A program made the position numbers and the translations under genes. A stretch of DNA of 50,371 nt from Arthrobacter glacialis (GTDB lineage: Bacteria; Actinomycetota; Actinomycetes; Actinomycetales; Micrococcaceae). Positions 17,791 to 25,562 of this stretch are shown here, piece by piece. The first letter of the stretch is position 1. Each line of letters starts with the position of its first letter. The notes below the pieces were generated by a model that ran no database searches, was not told the DNA's origin, and was given only the letters and a program-made list of their open reading frames with translations. The DNA is taken from NCBI RefSeq assembly GCF_002909445.1, contig NZ_PPXC01000023.1:1-50371 (forward strand). The letters run 5' to 3'.

Positions 17791-19617
17791 CTAGCCCGGC
17801 GGTATCCCGTTCCCTCGGCCAGCAGCGAACGAGAGGACGGTGGCGGAGAAATCGAGCAGGCTGCCGGCGGCGCGCTGCGCATGGCCGCCGCCGCGTTCTC
17901 GATGTAGCCAGGCCTGGCCGCCGCGGTTTCGGATCCCGAGGACGAATTCCACCGCCGTGGCGTTGTCGACGCGTTCGTCGTTCCCGATCACCCAGCACAG
18001 CAGCGGAGGAAGATGGTCAGCTGAATCCAGGGCGGCCAGGAGGTGTCGCGGGGAATATGCGGCACGTTGCTGCCCGGAGGTTTCCCCGTCGGCCCCGAAC
18101 TCGTGGAGCCATTGGGACCCTAACCCGTGCCGGTGCAGTTCCACGGTGTCCAGTAACGGGGCCACCGCTATTACGCGGCCGAAGGCGTCGGGCTCCAGCA
18201 ACGCCGCGGCACAAACCACCAGGCCGCCGTGGGAGGCGCCCACCGCGGTGAGTTCACCGACACGTGTCCATCCCTGCGCCACCAGGTACCGAGCCACATC
18301 GATCACGTCGTGAATGGCATTCAATTTGTTGGACCCGCGTCCGGCTTCGTGCCATTGCGGGCCCAGTTCCCCGCCCCCGCGCACCTGGGCCGCCACGTGA
18401 ATTCCGCCGGCCGCAATCCACGCCACCACGCTGGGTTCGGGCTCGCTGCGGTGGACGACGCCGAAGCCCCCGTAACAGGAAAGCAACAGCGGCCGAGGGG
18501 AAACGGGCCGGTGCCTGGCAAAGTCGCCGACACGTGCCGAGACAATCACGGGAACCATCACACCGTCCCGTGCCGGGACCCGCAGGCGCAGGTGTGCAAA
18601 AGCCCCGGTATCCTTGCGCGGCCGCGACGTGGAGGCATCGGGCGCTTCCGGCAGCTCCATGCAGATGACCGCCGAGGGCAGCTCCGGGGAAGCGCTCTGG
18701 ATCCACAGCGCGCTGCCGTCCGGATGCGTGCTGATCGACAGCGAAGTGAGTTGCTCGGCCGCCTCCAGCCACCACAGCGTTGCCCTGTTCAGCGTGATCT
18801 TGGTTCCTGTGGGTCCCTCGATGGCCAGCACGTCACCGTGCTGGCTTCCCACCCGGGCCAGCACCTTATGCCCAGGGATCTGCTCGTGGTCAGGGTCTGC
18901 ATTCGTTGACGGGTTCCAAATACCTTCCCGGTGCAGCCAGCACCGCGTTCCAGCCCCGGGTGTGCGCACCGTGAGCAGCAGCGCGCCGTCCCGGATTCCC
19001 AGGCGCAGCCGCGCCCCGGCCGCAGGGGTTCCGAGTTCCCAGGGGAAGGGCATCGGCTCGGGCGGCGCCGAGGGTCCGCCCTCATCAAGCTCGCAGCGCC
19101 AGATGGTTTGTTCCGGCGGCTTCCCGGAAAGCACCCAAAGCGAATTTCCATCCGGCGCCCACACCGGGGCGGCGTGCCAGGACCGGGGGCCGGGCAGTTG
19201 CAGGGGTGGGGTGCCGGCCGAGAGTAGCCAGATCCCGGCCAACTCGGTGTCCGCCGGACCAAGCAGTGCGGCGACCCGCGTGCCGGAGGGATCGAGGGTG
19301 AATCCGCGCACCACCCGATTCGCGGGAGCTGGTAGCGCGGAGCCCACTGGCGGCGGGGCTGGAGGGGCGTTGCGGGCAGATAGTGCCCGGCGCAGCCAAG
19401 GATCGGGAACCAGATACAACGCAGGGAATTCCTCCCTTGGATTCCGCCAGGTGAAGACGGCGTTGCCACCGGCAACCTGAGGCATTCCCTGCCTGGCCGT
19501 GGAATCCCAATGCCTGACTTTGTTCCGGAAATATTCGAAGAGAGGAGGCTTGTGCCGGAGTTCCAGAGACGCCTCGTTTGAGCCCTCGCGCTTTTCCACG
19601 CCCAAGGTCCAGGTCAC
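17791..19617 (-). CDS. Prolyl oligopeptidase-family (S9) serine peptidase of the RiPP cluster
   Basis: This protein of about 608 residues starts at a GTG (19617) that overlaps the upstream stop as GTGA. The N-terminal ~380 residues form a beta-propeller region. The C-terminal alpha/beta-hydrolase domain carries the triad: Ser ~462 in GASHGG, Asp ~547 in GNDERVDNATAVEF, His ~579 in RGGGHAQRAA. The oxyanion segment LLSCYGGFGV and the VRGGGELGPQWHEAGR motif are typical of S9A. No signal peptide is visible, so it is probably cytoplasmic. Prolyl oligopeptidases cut after proline; the precursor peptide has one proline, at position 31, so C-terminal trimming or leader removal is plausible. Some S9A enzymes also macrocyclise peptides, but this is only a possibility here. 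Confidence 0.85.
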   Translation of the reverse strand: MTWTLGVEKREGSNEASLELRHKPPLFEYFRNKVRHWDSTARQGMPQVAGGNAVFTWRNPREEFPALYLVPDPWLRRALSARNAPPAPPPVGSALPAPANRVVRGFTLDPSGTRVAALLGPADTELAGIWLLSAGTPPLQLPGPRSWHAAPVWAPDGNSLWVLSGKPPEQTIWRCELDEGGPSAPPEPMPFPWELGTPAAGARLRLGIRDGALLLTVRTPGAGTRCWLHREGIWNPSTNADPDHEQIPGHKVLARVGSQHGDVLAIEGPTGTKITLNRATLWWLEAAEQLTSLSISTHPDGSALWIQSASPELPSAVICMELPEAPDASTSRPRKDTGAFAHLRLRVPARDGVMVPVIVSARVGDFARHRPVSPRPLLLSCYGGFGVVHRSEPEPSVVAWIAAGGIHVAAQVRGGGELGPQWHEAGRGSNKLNAIHDVIDVARYLVAQGWTRVGELTAVGASHGGLVVCAAALLEPDAFGRVIAVAPLLDTVELHRHGLGSQWLHEFGADGETSGQQRAAYSPRHLLAALDSADHLPPLLCWVIGNDERVDNATAVEFVLGIRNRGGQAWLHRERGGGHAQRAAGSLLDFSATVLSFAAGRGNGIPPG

Positions 19618-20846
19618 CGCCCCACCGCGTCCCCGGGGCCGGTGTCGGCGCGGTTGAGCCATCCGAGATGGCCGCCGTCGTGCAGCGGAGTTGGTACTTT
19701 GACGGTATGGATTGCCGACTCTGGGGAGTTCGTGTCGATAAGATGCACCTCGCCGTGCCCGCCCCGCGTCACGGCAACCCATTCACCGCCAGGCGAACCG
19801 GCGACCGCCCGCCGATCCGCGTCATCCCACGGTTCGACGCCGGGCCGCGGGGCCCTGTCCATGGACGGCAAGGCCCAGCGGCCTCGCTCTTGCAGAGTCT
19901 GTGCGTCGTATGTGCGAAGGTCATCGCCGCCTGGGTGGATCCGGGCCACGGCAATTGCGGTGAGGGTCAGTGCAAAGCGGAAGATCATCCCGTCGCCGAG
20001 CTGCTTGGTGCGCGAGGTGTTGGCGTCGATGTCATGGATCCAAAGAGTATTTCCCCAGGTGACCCACTGGCGCGGGCGCTCCCCTCCTTCGCGCAGGACC
20101 GCAACTAGCAGACGCCGCCGCGGGCAAAAGCGCAGAAAATACGCGCGCCCCGCGGCCCCCCAGGGGCGCGTCGGCAAGGGGGCTGGGGTATGTCCACGTA
20201 CGTCGAAGCACTCGAGACCGCGCTCGGTGGCCACGAACAGGGTGCCTGCCACGGGGTCATAGGCGTCTCCGTGGCCGGCGGCGCCGGTCGCTTCGATGCT
20301 CTCGCCGCGCAGCTGCGGGCAGTGGACGCCATCGGCGAGAATTGCCTTGACTGAAACGGATTCCAGGCCCCCAGGTTCGCGGTGCCGCAGCACCACCCGC
20401 GGACCGTTCGGGGTGGTGGCGACCACGACTCCCGGCTCTCCGGTGCGCGTGCGCATCCGGCGGGAGCGCGGTCCTCCCTGCGCCTCCAGGTCCACCACAC
20501 TGAGCAGGTCGCTCCACGGCTCCCACGATTTCCCAAGACCTGTGCTGACCGCAACGAAACGGCCCGCGACGTCGCAGGCGAGGTGCTCGGCCGGGATGGC
20601 AACGGATATTCGGTGCTCAATTGATGCCTCGGGATCGGTGTCCATATCTACAAAGGGATCCATGATGATCAGCGAACCCCCCGCATCGTCCACCCAGGCG
20701 CACCTGCCACTACCAAGGGGCAGGATCCCGGCGTGCTCGGCCAGAACCATGCCGGGAATCCAGCCAGTAACCGTTTGGGATGCGGGATCGACGAAACCGA
20801 TGGTTTCGGCCCGCTGATCGGCAACGACAAGTACTTCCTGTCTCAT
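19614..20846 (-). CDS. Beta-propeller protein of unknown function, RiPP cluster
   Basis: This 410-residue protein has repeated beta-strand blades such as VLVVADQRAETIGFVDPA, GTLFVATERGLECFDVRGHT and WVAVTRGGHGEVHLIDT, so a seven-bladed YVTN/WD-like propeller is likely. No signal peptide, enzyme motif or metal-site motif is visible. The start follows TGGAGG at good spacing. It is divergent from the precursor-peptide operon across the Fur/Zur-like box and coupled by GTGA to the S9 peptidase. It may be a scaffold or chaperone for the peptidase or substrate; I know of no established role. Confidence 0.6.
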   Translation of the reverse strand: MRQEVLVVADQRAETIGFVDPASQTVTGWIPGMVLAEHAGILPLGSGRCAWVDDAGGSLIIMDPFVDMDTDPEASIEHRISVAIPAEHLACDVAGRFVAVSTGLGKSWEPWSDLLSVVDLEAQGGPRSRRMRTRTGEPGVVVATTPNGPRVVLRHREPGGLESVSVKAILADGVHCPQLRGESIEATGAAGHGDAYDPVAGTLFVATERGLECFDVRGHTPAPLPTRPWGAAGRAYFLRFCPRRRLLVAVLREGGERPRQWVTWGNTLWIHDIDANTSRTKQLGDGMIFRFALTLTAIAVARIHPGGDDLRTYDAQTLQERGRWALPSMDRAPRPGVEPWDDADRRAVAGSPGGEWVAVTRGGHGEVHLIDTNSPESAIHTVKVPTPLHDGGHLGWLNRADTGPGDAVGR

Positions 20847-20866
20847 GACGCCTCCATAAAGTCTAT

Positions 20867-20893
20867 TTGATAATGATTCTCATTAAGTATAGT
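20867..20893 (+). promoter_or_regulatory. Promoter of the RiPP precursor operon
   Basis: TTGATA (20867-20872) and TATAGT (20888-20893) with a 15-bp spacer form a plausible -35/-10 pair. The metal-regulator box fills the spacer, so a bound repressor would block polymerase. The start would be near 20900, leaving a leader of about 43 nt before the peptide gene. Confidence 0.55.
20871..20884 (+). promoter_or_regulatory. Fur/Zur-family-like box, shared motif copy 1
   Basis: TAATGATTCTCATT lies between the divergent RiPP operons. The longer TGATAATGATTCTCATTA resembles the classical Fur box (15 of 19 to GATAATGATAATCATTATC). Its TGATAATGATTCTCA part also resembles actinobacterial Zur sites of the TGAAAATGATTTTCA type (13 of 15, consensus recalled). 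It does not resemble the DtxR/IdeR box. On the minus strand it also lies within a likely promoter for the propeller/peptidase operon, so one site could control both directions. Confidence 0.75.
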
Positions 20894-20943
20894 GTCTGTC
20901 TTGTTGCTGAACGGCAACACCAACACACCTACGAAAGGACCCC

Positions 20944-21045
20944 ATGGAAAACACCGTGGTACTGGCCGAAGTTGAAGAGACCGAGCAGTTGGCCCACTTG
21001 TCGGCCACTCACTCGAATGCACTTGTCGAGAACCCGTTCGACTAA
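20944..21045 (+). CDS. RiPP precursor peptide (33 residues), probable azole-modified peptide
   Basis: This short gene is the first in the operon, with GAAAGGA as ribosome binding site four bases before the ATG. The acidic N-terminal part, MENTVVLAEVEETEQL (1-16), looks like a leader. The rest, AHLSATHSNALVENPFD (17-33), is a candidate core and follower. Ser20, Thr22 and Ser24 alternate with other residues and are the plausible sites for YcaO-dependent oxazoline formation and SagB-type oxidation; there is no cysteine, so no thiazoles. Histidines 18 and 23 could add metal ligands. Pro31 is the only proline and a candidate cut site for the S9 peptidase. The role is inferred from size, position directly before the modification genes, and the leader/core layout. 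Confidence 0.82.
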   Translation: MENTVVLAEVEETEQLAHLSATHSNALVENPFD

Positions 21046-21055
21046 TTGCCTAGTC

Positions 21056-21096
21056 AATGCTGTGGAGTGGATGCAAGGCATCCACTCCACAGCATT
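21056..21096 (+). terminator. 19-bp perfect hairpin after the precursor gene (attenuator or stabiliser)
   Basis: AATGCTGTGGAGTGGATGC (21056-21074) pairs exactly with 21078-21096 across a three-base loop, 10 bp after the precursor stop and 32 bp before the next gene. There is no T tract. Hairpins in this place in RiPP operons give partial termination or protect a precursor-only mRNA, so that more precursor than enzyme is made. Confidence 0.8.
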
Positions 21097-21128
21097 GTCC
21101 TACCCGAACCAATCATCTTGAAGGAATC

Positions 21129-21869
21129 ATGAGTAGCCCGACAATCGACGTCTTCGAGCTCGACGGAAGCGCCACAGTGCGTTCCTCCGATGGCGCCTTC
21201 CTGCGAGTACAGACTCCCTCCGGCGCACCGGTGCCCTTGGTGGATGCCTTCCACGGTCAAGTCCGGCAACAACTGGATGCACGGGCAGCCCAACGAGAAC
21301 ATCCCCGGCTCGGGCGTGAACGCCTCGCCCTTCTTGCCCCGGATGCTGGATGGGAACCCATCGCCTCGGTGTTGACAGGGCTTGATGTCCAACGCATCGC
21401 CGACACCGGCATCTCCACACAACGTCATGGCTTGGTCATCCAGGTGGCCGCCACCCGAGCAGAACGAACCGCACTCGACGCCTTGCCCTCTGCCGGAACC
21501 GCCGTGCTTCGCTGCTACCGGGAGGGCGAGATTCTCTTTGTGGATCCGCTGGCGCTGTGCTCGGCCGATCCGACCGGTTCTCAGGTGGTGCGCCGCCGTC
21601 TGGCCGCCTCCGTCGCCTCGGCTGACCTGGACGGCTGGCTCAATATCACCCGGCCCAGCGATGCCACGCTCGAGGACTTGCCGTCCCTGGCCCAGCAATT
21701 CCTTGGTGTTCGGATCCGTGCCATGGTCGCGGCGTGGCAGCATGACACTTCGGAGCTCGCGGTGCTGCGCCGCACCCTTTGGAGACTGGATACTCGGACG
21801 CTTTGCAGTAGTGAGCACCCGGTCCTTGGGTTTGCCGAACCGGCAAAGCGGCCCGGTCCACCACGATGA
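21129..21869 (+). CDS. Probable E1/ThiF-like leader-binding partner of the YcaO cyclodehydratase
   Basis: This protein has 246 residues, with AAGGAA before the ATG. The length and some segments fit the truncated E1-like (SagC/ocin-ThiF-like) proteins that bind the leader and present the core to YcaO. The N-terminal half has small strand-helix units (VRSSDGAFLRVQTPSGAPVP), and the middle has VLRCYREGEILFVDPLALC, resembling the 'G-P-hydrophobic-P' stretch of this family. No zinc-binding CxxC pairs are visible. The assignment rests mostly on operon position: directly after the precursor, ATGA-coupled to the hydrolase and two genes before YcaO, where no other leader-binding protein is present. 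Confidence 0.6.
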   Translation: MSSPTIDVFELDGSATVRSSDGAFLRVQTPSGAPVPLVDAFHGQVRQQLDARAAQREHPRLGRERLALLAPDAGWEPIASVLTGLDVQRIADTGISTQRHGLVIQVAATRAERTALDALPSAGTAVLRCYREGEILFVDPLALCSADPTGSQVVRRRLAASVASADLDGWLNITRPSDATLEDLPSLAQQFLGVRIRAMVAAWQHDTSELAVLRRTLWRLDTRTLCSSEHPVLGFAEPAKRPGPPR

Positions 21870-22897
21870 ACCACGGACGCCAGACCGCGCCAACTTGCTT
21901 GAATATACGGTTGCGCGATGGCAGCGTTCTTGCGGGCGACCATTATCGTTCCCGCCAGAATACAGGCAGGGGAATCGTCGTGATCCGCACTCCCTACGAC
22001 CGCCGTGCGTACCAAGCCCAAGCCGGGGCCTGGCAGGCACAAGGCCATGACGTGCTCGTCCAGGACGTACGCGGCCGTTACGGTTCCACCGGACCGTGGC
22101 TGCCCTACTCGGCTGAGGGGCGGGACGGGGCCGAAACCGCGCGCTTTCTGAAACGCGAGGGTCTCCTGAATGGCGCGTTGATCCTGGCCGGGGCCTCCTA
22201 CGACGCGCATTGCGCCCTTGAGGCCGCCCGGTGCCTGGAAGCCGATGGAGGCCAGGTGCCTGCCGCGGCGGTGATCGCCATGGTTCCCGCCCTCGGACTC
22301 TTTGAGACCGCCAGAAACCCCGATGGCACCGCACGCTTGCGGGACCGGATTGGTTGGTGGCACATGCACGGATTCACCGCCGAATCCCGCCCCCCGCTGG
22401 CACCCGTCGAAATTGATCACCGTTGCCAGGAGGCCGACGCCCTCGGGGTGCGCCACGCGATGCCCGCAAACATCTACGGAGCGCATGCCCCGGCCCAATG
22501 GGACCGGTTGTGGGAGGCAACGAAGCTGGATCTTGAGGCCCGCTACTCAAGCTGCCAAACACCCCTGCTGGTTGTTTCCGGGCACCGGGACTTCTTTGCC
22601 CACGAGGCACTGGAGCTTGCCGAGGCTTGGGCGGCGGGCAGAACGGGCTTCCTGACCGGCCCGTGGGGACACCGCCTCGCCGCAGGCCTTGACCCCGCCA
22701 CCGCGGCCACGCTACGCCGCCACGGCGGCCTGATGGCCAAGATTCAGGACTATTTGGAGGGTGCCGACCGCAGCCCCTTCACCAGGGAATTCACCGAATC
22801 TCTCGACGGCGCCGCTTCCTGGGAGCCGTCCGACCGTACACGCCTGCGTGCCGCTATCAATCCTCCCGTCCCAGCAGAATGCGAAGAACCCTCATGA
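21866..22897 (+). CDS. CocE/NonD (S15)-type alpha/beta hydrolase of the RiPP cluster
   Basis: This 343-residue protein begins LNIRLRDGSVLAGDHYR and continues IVVIRTPYDRR and VLVQDVRGRYGSTG, the hallmark of X-Pro dipeptidyl-peptidase/CocE hydrolases. The nucleophile lies in GASYDAH (family GxSYxG, so the last glycine is altered), the acid in VSGHRDFFAHEA, and the histidine in TGPWGHRL. It lacks the C-terminal jelly-roll domain of full-length CocE (about 550 residues). It may be a second protease, an amidase or an esterase acting on the peptide; S15 relatives favour Xaa-Pro bonds. ATGA overlaps at both ends show tight coupling with the E1-like gene and YcaO. Confidence 0.78.
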   Translation: MNHGRQTAPTCLNIRLRDGSVLAGDHYRSRQNTGRGIVVIRTPYDRRAYQAQAGAWQAQGHDVLVQDVRGRYGSTGPWLPYSAEGRDGAETARFLKREGLLNGALILAGASYDAHCALEAARCLEADGGQVPAAAVIAMVPALGLFETARNPDGTARLRDRIGWWHMHGFTAESRPPLAPVEIDHRCQEADALGVRHAMPANIYGAHAPAQWDRLWEATKLDLEARYSSCQTPLLVVSGHRDFFAHEALELAEAWAAGRTGFLTGPWGHRLAAGLDPATAATLRRHGGLMAKIQDYLEGADRSPFTREFTESLDGAASWEPSDRTRLRAAINPPVPAECEEPS

Positions 22898-24282
22898 CCA
22901 CTGCCGAACACCTTGGCCTGTTGCCGCTGCACACACTGGTGGATGAACACACCGGGATCATCCGCCGCGTCCGCTCGGTACTAACGCCTCAAGACGCCCC
23001 GCCAGCCTATACATCCATGACCGCCGAGGTCTCGGACGCCCGCTGGCTGGGAGACTGGCCTGCGGACCGGGTATCGCTGGGCACCACTTTCGGGGACGAG
23101 CGACAGGCATGGATCGCGGCGGTCGCCGAGGGCATTGAACGCTATTGCGGCAACTTCATCCCGGCCGACATCCCCGACAAGGAACACTTCATTGGCAGTG
23201 TCCGGCAGGCCGCTACCGCCGGGCTGCGCATCGTGCCGCTGGATGAGCTGCCCAGCTTTGCCCCGTGGCAGCTGGAACGCCCAGGCTTCCCGTACAGGGA
23301 TCTGGATGAGGATACCGAAACGCTCTGGACCTCCTGCCGCCGACACAGCGACGGGCAACAGGTCTGGCTGCCCGCCAGCCTGGTGTACCTGAACTGGCGG
23401 CAACGGCGTTTCACTCACCTGCCCAGGATCCACCACCTCAATTACGCAGGAATCGCCACCGGGCAGGGGTTCGCCGATGCCAGGGACCGGGCGCTGCTGG
23501 AAACCGTGGAACGAGACGCCCTGGAATTATGGTGGCACCTGGACGGACCCACCCGTGGCATCCGCACTGATTCGATCCCCGGGCTGGCGCAGGCCATGGA
23601 TGGCTGCCGACTCGAATACTGGGTCGTTGAAATGCCTAGCGAGTTCGCACCGGCCATGGCGGCACTGGTCTTCGACCCCGGCACCGGGCTCTACGCCGCC
23701 GGATTCTCCTGTAAAAACGATCCGGCCGAAGCCGCCCGCAAGGCAGTGCTCGAGGCGGTCCACACCTGGATTTACACGCAGGGCACCACCGATGCGGACG
23801 GCTGGGTCTTCCAAGCCGTCCAGGCCGGGCTCATGGCCCGGGGCCTGTACCTGGAGCACCGGTCCGACCGCCGCTACCTGCAGGACGCCGGGGAGCAATT
23901 CGAAGCCGTCCGTGATCTGGGTGCCCATGTCCAGGTGTGGCTTGATCCCGGGATGCACGCCCTGGCCGATCGATTCAAGGCGCCGGCTGGCGCGCTGGCG
24001 GGAATCGAGGAGGTGGCTGCGGTGCCCATGGAAGAAGTTCACCGGCGCCTAGCCGGCGCGGGGCACGAGGTTTACGCCCGTGAGCTGACCACCGACGACG
24101 TCGCCCTGACCGGGTTGAGTGTGGTGCGGGTCGTGGTCGGTGGACTTGTGCCCAATGCCCCGGCCGCCTTCGCCTACCTGGGCTGCCCGCGCGTCGCCAA
24201 GGCCGCGGTGGCCCGCGGCTGGCGGCATGTCGCACCCCACGGCCCGGAGGATTTCACCCTCGCCCCACCACCCCACATGTAG
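22894..24282 (+). CDS. YcaO-family cyclodehydratase
   Basis: This protein has about 462 residues; the ATG at 22894 overlaps the previous stop as ATGA. ATP-binding glutamate helices of the YcaO fold are visible: SLGTTFGDERQAWIAAVAEG followed by IERYCG, and ARDRALLETVERDALELWW. The middle carries GFSCKNDPAEAARKAVLEA, another conserved YcaO segment. The C-terminus ends TLAPPPHM, a proline-rich tail like that of azole-forming YcaO enzymes. YcaO proteins phosphorylate the peptide backbone amide so that a Ser/Thr/Cys side chain can cyclise to an azoline. With a SagB-type oxidase next to it, oxazole or methyloxazole rings are the expected product. Confidence 0.93.
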   Translation: MTTAEHLGLLPLHTLVDEHTGIIRRVRSVLTPQDAPPAYTSMTAEVSDARWLGDWPADRVSLGTTFGDERQAWIAAVAEGIERYCGNFIPADIPDKEHFIGSVRQAATAGLRIVPLDELPSFAPWQLERPGFPYRDLDEDTETLWTSCRRHSDGQQVWLPASLVYLNWRQRRFTHLPRIHHLNYAGIATGQGFADARDRALLETVERDALELWWHLDGPTRGIRTDSIPGLAQAMDGCRLEYWVVEMPSEFAPAMAALVFDPGTGLYAAGFSCKNDPAEAARKAVLEAVHTWIYTQGTTDADGWVFQAVQAGLMARGLYLEHRSDRRYLQDAGEQFEAVRDLGAHVQVWLDPGMHALADRFKAPAGALAGIEEVAAVPMEEVHRRLAGAGHEVYARELTTDDVALTGLSVVRVVVGGLVPNAPAAFAYLGCPRVAKAAVARGWRHVAPHGPEDFTLAPPPHM

Positions 24283-24287
24283 GAACG

Positions 24288-25562
24288 ATGGCTCCTGTTT
24301 GCCGCACGCACCCCGCCGGGGACTTTACCGCTGCCTGGTCCGAGAAGGTGCCCGGGGCCATGACGCATCCCGGTCCCCGTCAAAACACCTGGGACCCGCC
24401 CCTGCCCCCCGACCATGCCGTTTCCGATGCGCCGGTGCCGATTGCCGCGGTGCTCGGTGCGCTCTGGAAAACCCGGGGGTTCCACGTAAACCCCGCCACC
24501 GGGGCGCCGGGCGGCATCCCGCAACGGGCCATTCCCTCGGCCGGTGCCTGTTATCCGGTGCAGGTTCATCTGCTCTGCGGTAGCGACTGCGATGTACCGC
24601 CGGGAATCCATGCCTACAACCCCGCCAATTCCACCACGTACCGCCGCATCCAATCCGCACCCGCAACGGCCGGTGCCATTGTCGTTTTCACTGTCCTGCC
24701 CCAGCGAACCGCGGCGAAATACCATCATCGCGCCCTGCCGCTGCTGCTGGCCGACACTGCCTACGCTCTGGTGGGTGTGGCCCGCCATGCGGCCTCCCGG
24801 GGGATGGCGAGCAGGTGGCTCACCGCGGATCCAGCCACCTTGGCTGCGGCGGCCAGGGTGCCTGAATACTCCCAGTGGCAGCAGCACTGGCCGGATACCG
24901 GAGCGGAATTGGCCCTGGCGGCCCTGTCGATGGGGGCCGGTGACGTACTGCCCGAACTATCCCAGTGGGTTGCCGCCGCGGGACCCGCTGGCCGGGCCCG
25001 GCCGGTCCCGCAGCGGCAACTACGCACGCTGGCGGCCGCGGAGCGCTGGGCAACTGAGTCAGGACTCCGCCACCCTGAGGGCCCACTAGACCTGACGCCG
25101 GGCGAACGGCTCATGGAAGGGCAACTGCTGCGCCGTCGCAGTATCCCCATCACCGGAGCCGTCCCGGTGTCGACTCACCCCCACCGAGGCGCAGCTGAGC
25201 AGGTATGGCGGGCGATGCTGGAAGATTTTCCGCTACCAATGCCAGCTGCGTGTGAGGTCCTGTTAGTGGACCAAGCCGGCATTCGGAATCGGCTGCTTCG
25301 CCGGGAGTGTGCAGGACAGCGGTGGGTGGATTCACTGGACGGGATACTGCTCTTTCGCACCCGCTCTGCGCCGGACGAAACGGCCATGTGGTGGGCCGCG
25401 GCGTCCGCCGCCCACCTGCTCTATTCCTCCCTGTCTACCGACCCGGGAATCACCTTCCGGCCCGTGGCCGGCTGGACTGGGACCCGGGACGGGTTCACCA
25501 CCCTGCACGCGCTCGGATTCCGGGCGTTCAGATCGGAAGGAAACACTCATGCTGGTCAATAG
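24288..25562 (+). CDS. SagB-type FMN-dependent azoline dehydrogenase
   Basis: This 424-residue protein has two nitroreductase-like halves. The first shows AIPSAGACYPVQVHLLCG (SagB pattern PSgGalYP), IHAYNPANSTTYRRI and AAKYHHRALPLLLADTAYAL, which form the flavin site. The second half (about 270-420) is more diverged. SagB enzymes oxidise azolines to aromatic azoles with FMN. The ATG at 24288 is only 5 bp after the YcaO stop with GGAA overlapping that stop; an internal ATG at 24360 is an alternative start. The 3' end overlaps the first ABC gene by 14 bp. Confidence 0.85.
   Translation: MAPVCRTHPAGDFTAAWSEKVPGAMTHPGPRQNTWDPPLPPDHAVSDAPVPIAAVLGALWKTRGFHVNPATGAPGGIPQRAIPSAGACYPVQVHLLCGSDCDVPPGIHAYNPANSTTYRRIQSAPATAGAIVVFTVLPQRTAAKYHHRALPLLLADTAYALVGVARHAASRGMASRWLTADPATLAAAARVPEYSQWQQHWPDTGAELALAALSMGAGDVLPELSQWVAAAGPAGRARPVPQRQLRTLAAAERWATESGLRHPEGPLDLTPGERLMEGQLLRRRSIPITGAVPVSTHPHRGAAEQVWRAMLEDFPLPMPAACEVLLVDQAGIRNRLLRRECAGQRWVDSLDGILLFRTRSAPDETAMWWAAASAAHLLYSSLSTDPGITFRPVAGWTGTRDGFTTLHALGFRAFRSEGNTHAGQ

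Noticed and set aside
18229-19480. Long plus-strand frames opposite the S9 peptidase.
   Set aside because: They are antisense shadows; the minus strand carries the intact catalytic triad and peptidase motifs.
20866-20893. A DtxR/IdeR iron box.
   Set aside because: The site lacks the TTAGGTTAGGCTAACCTAA pattern; it fits Fur/Zur-type AATGAT..TCATT symmetry much better.
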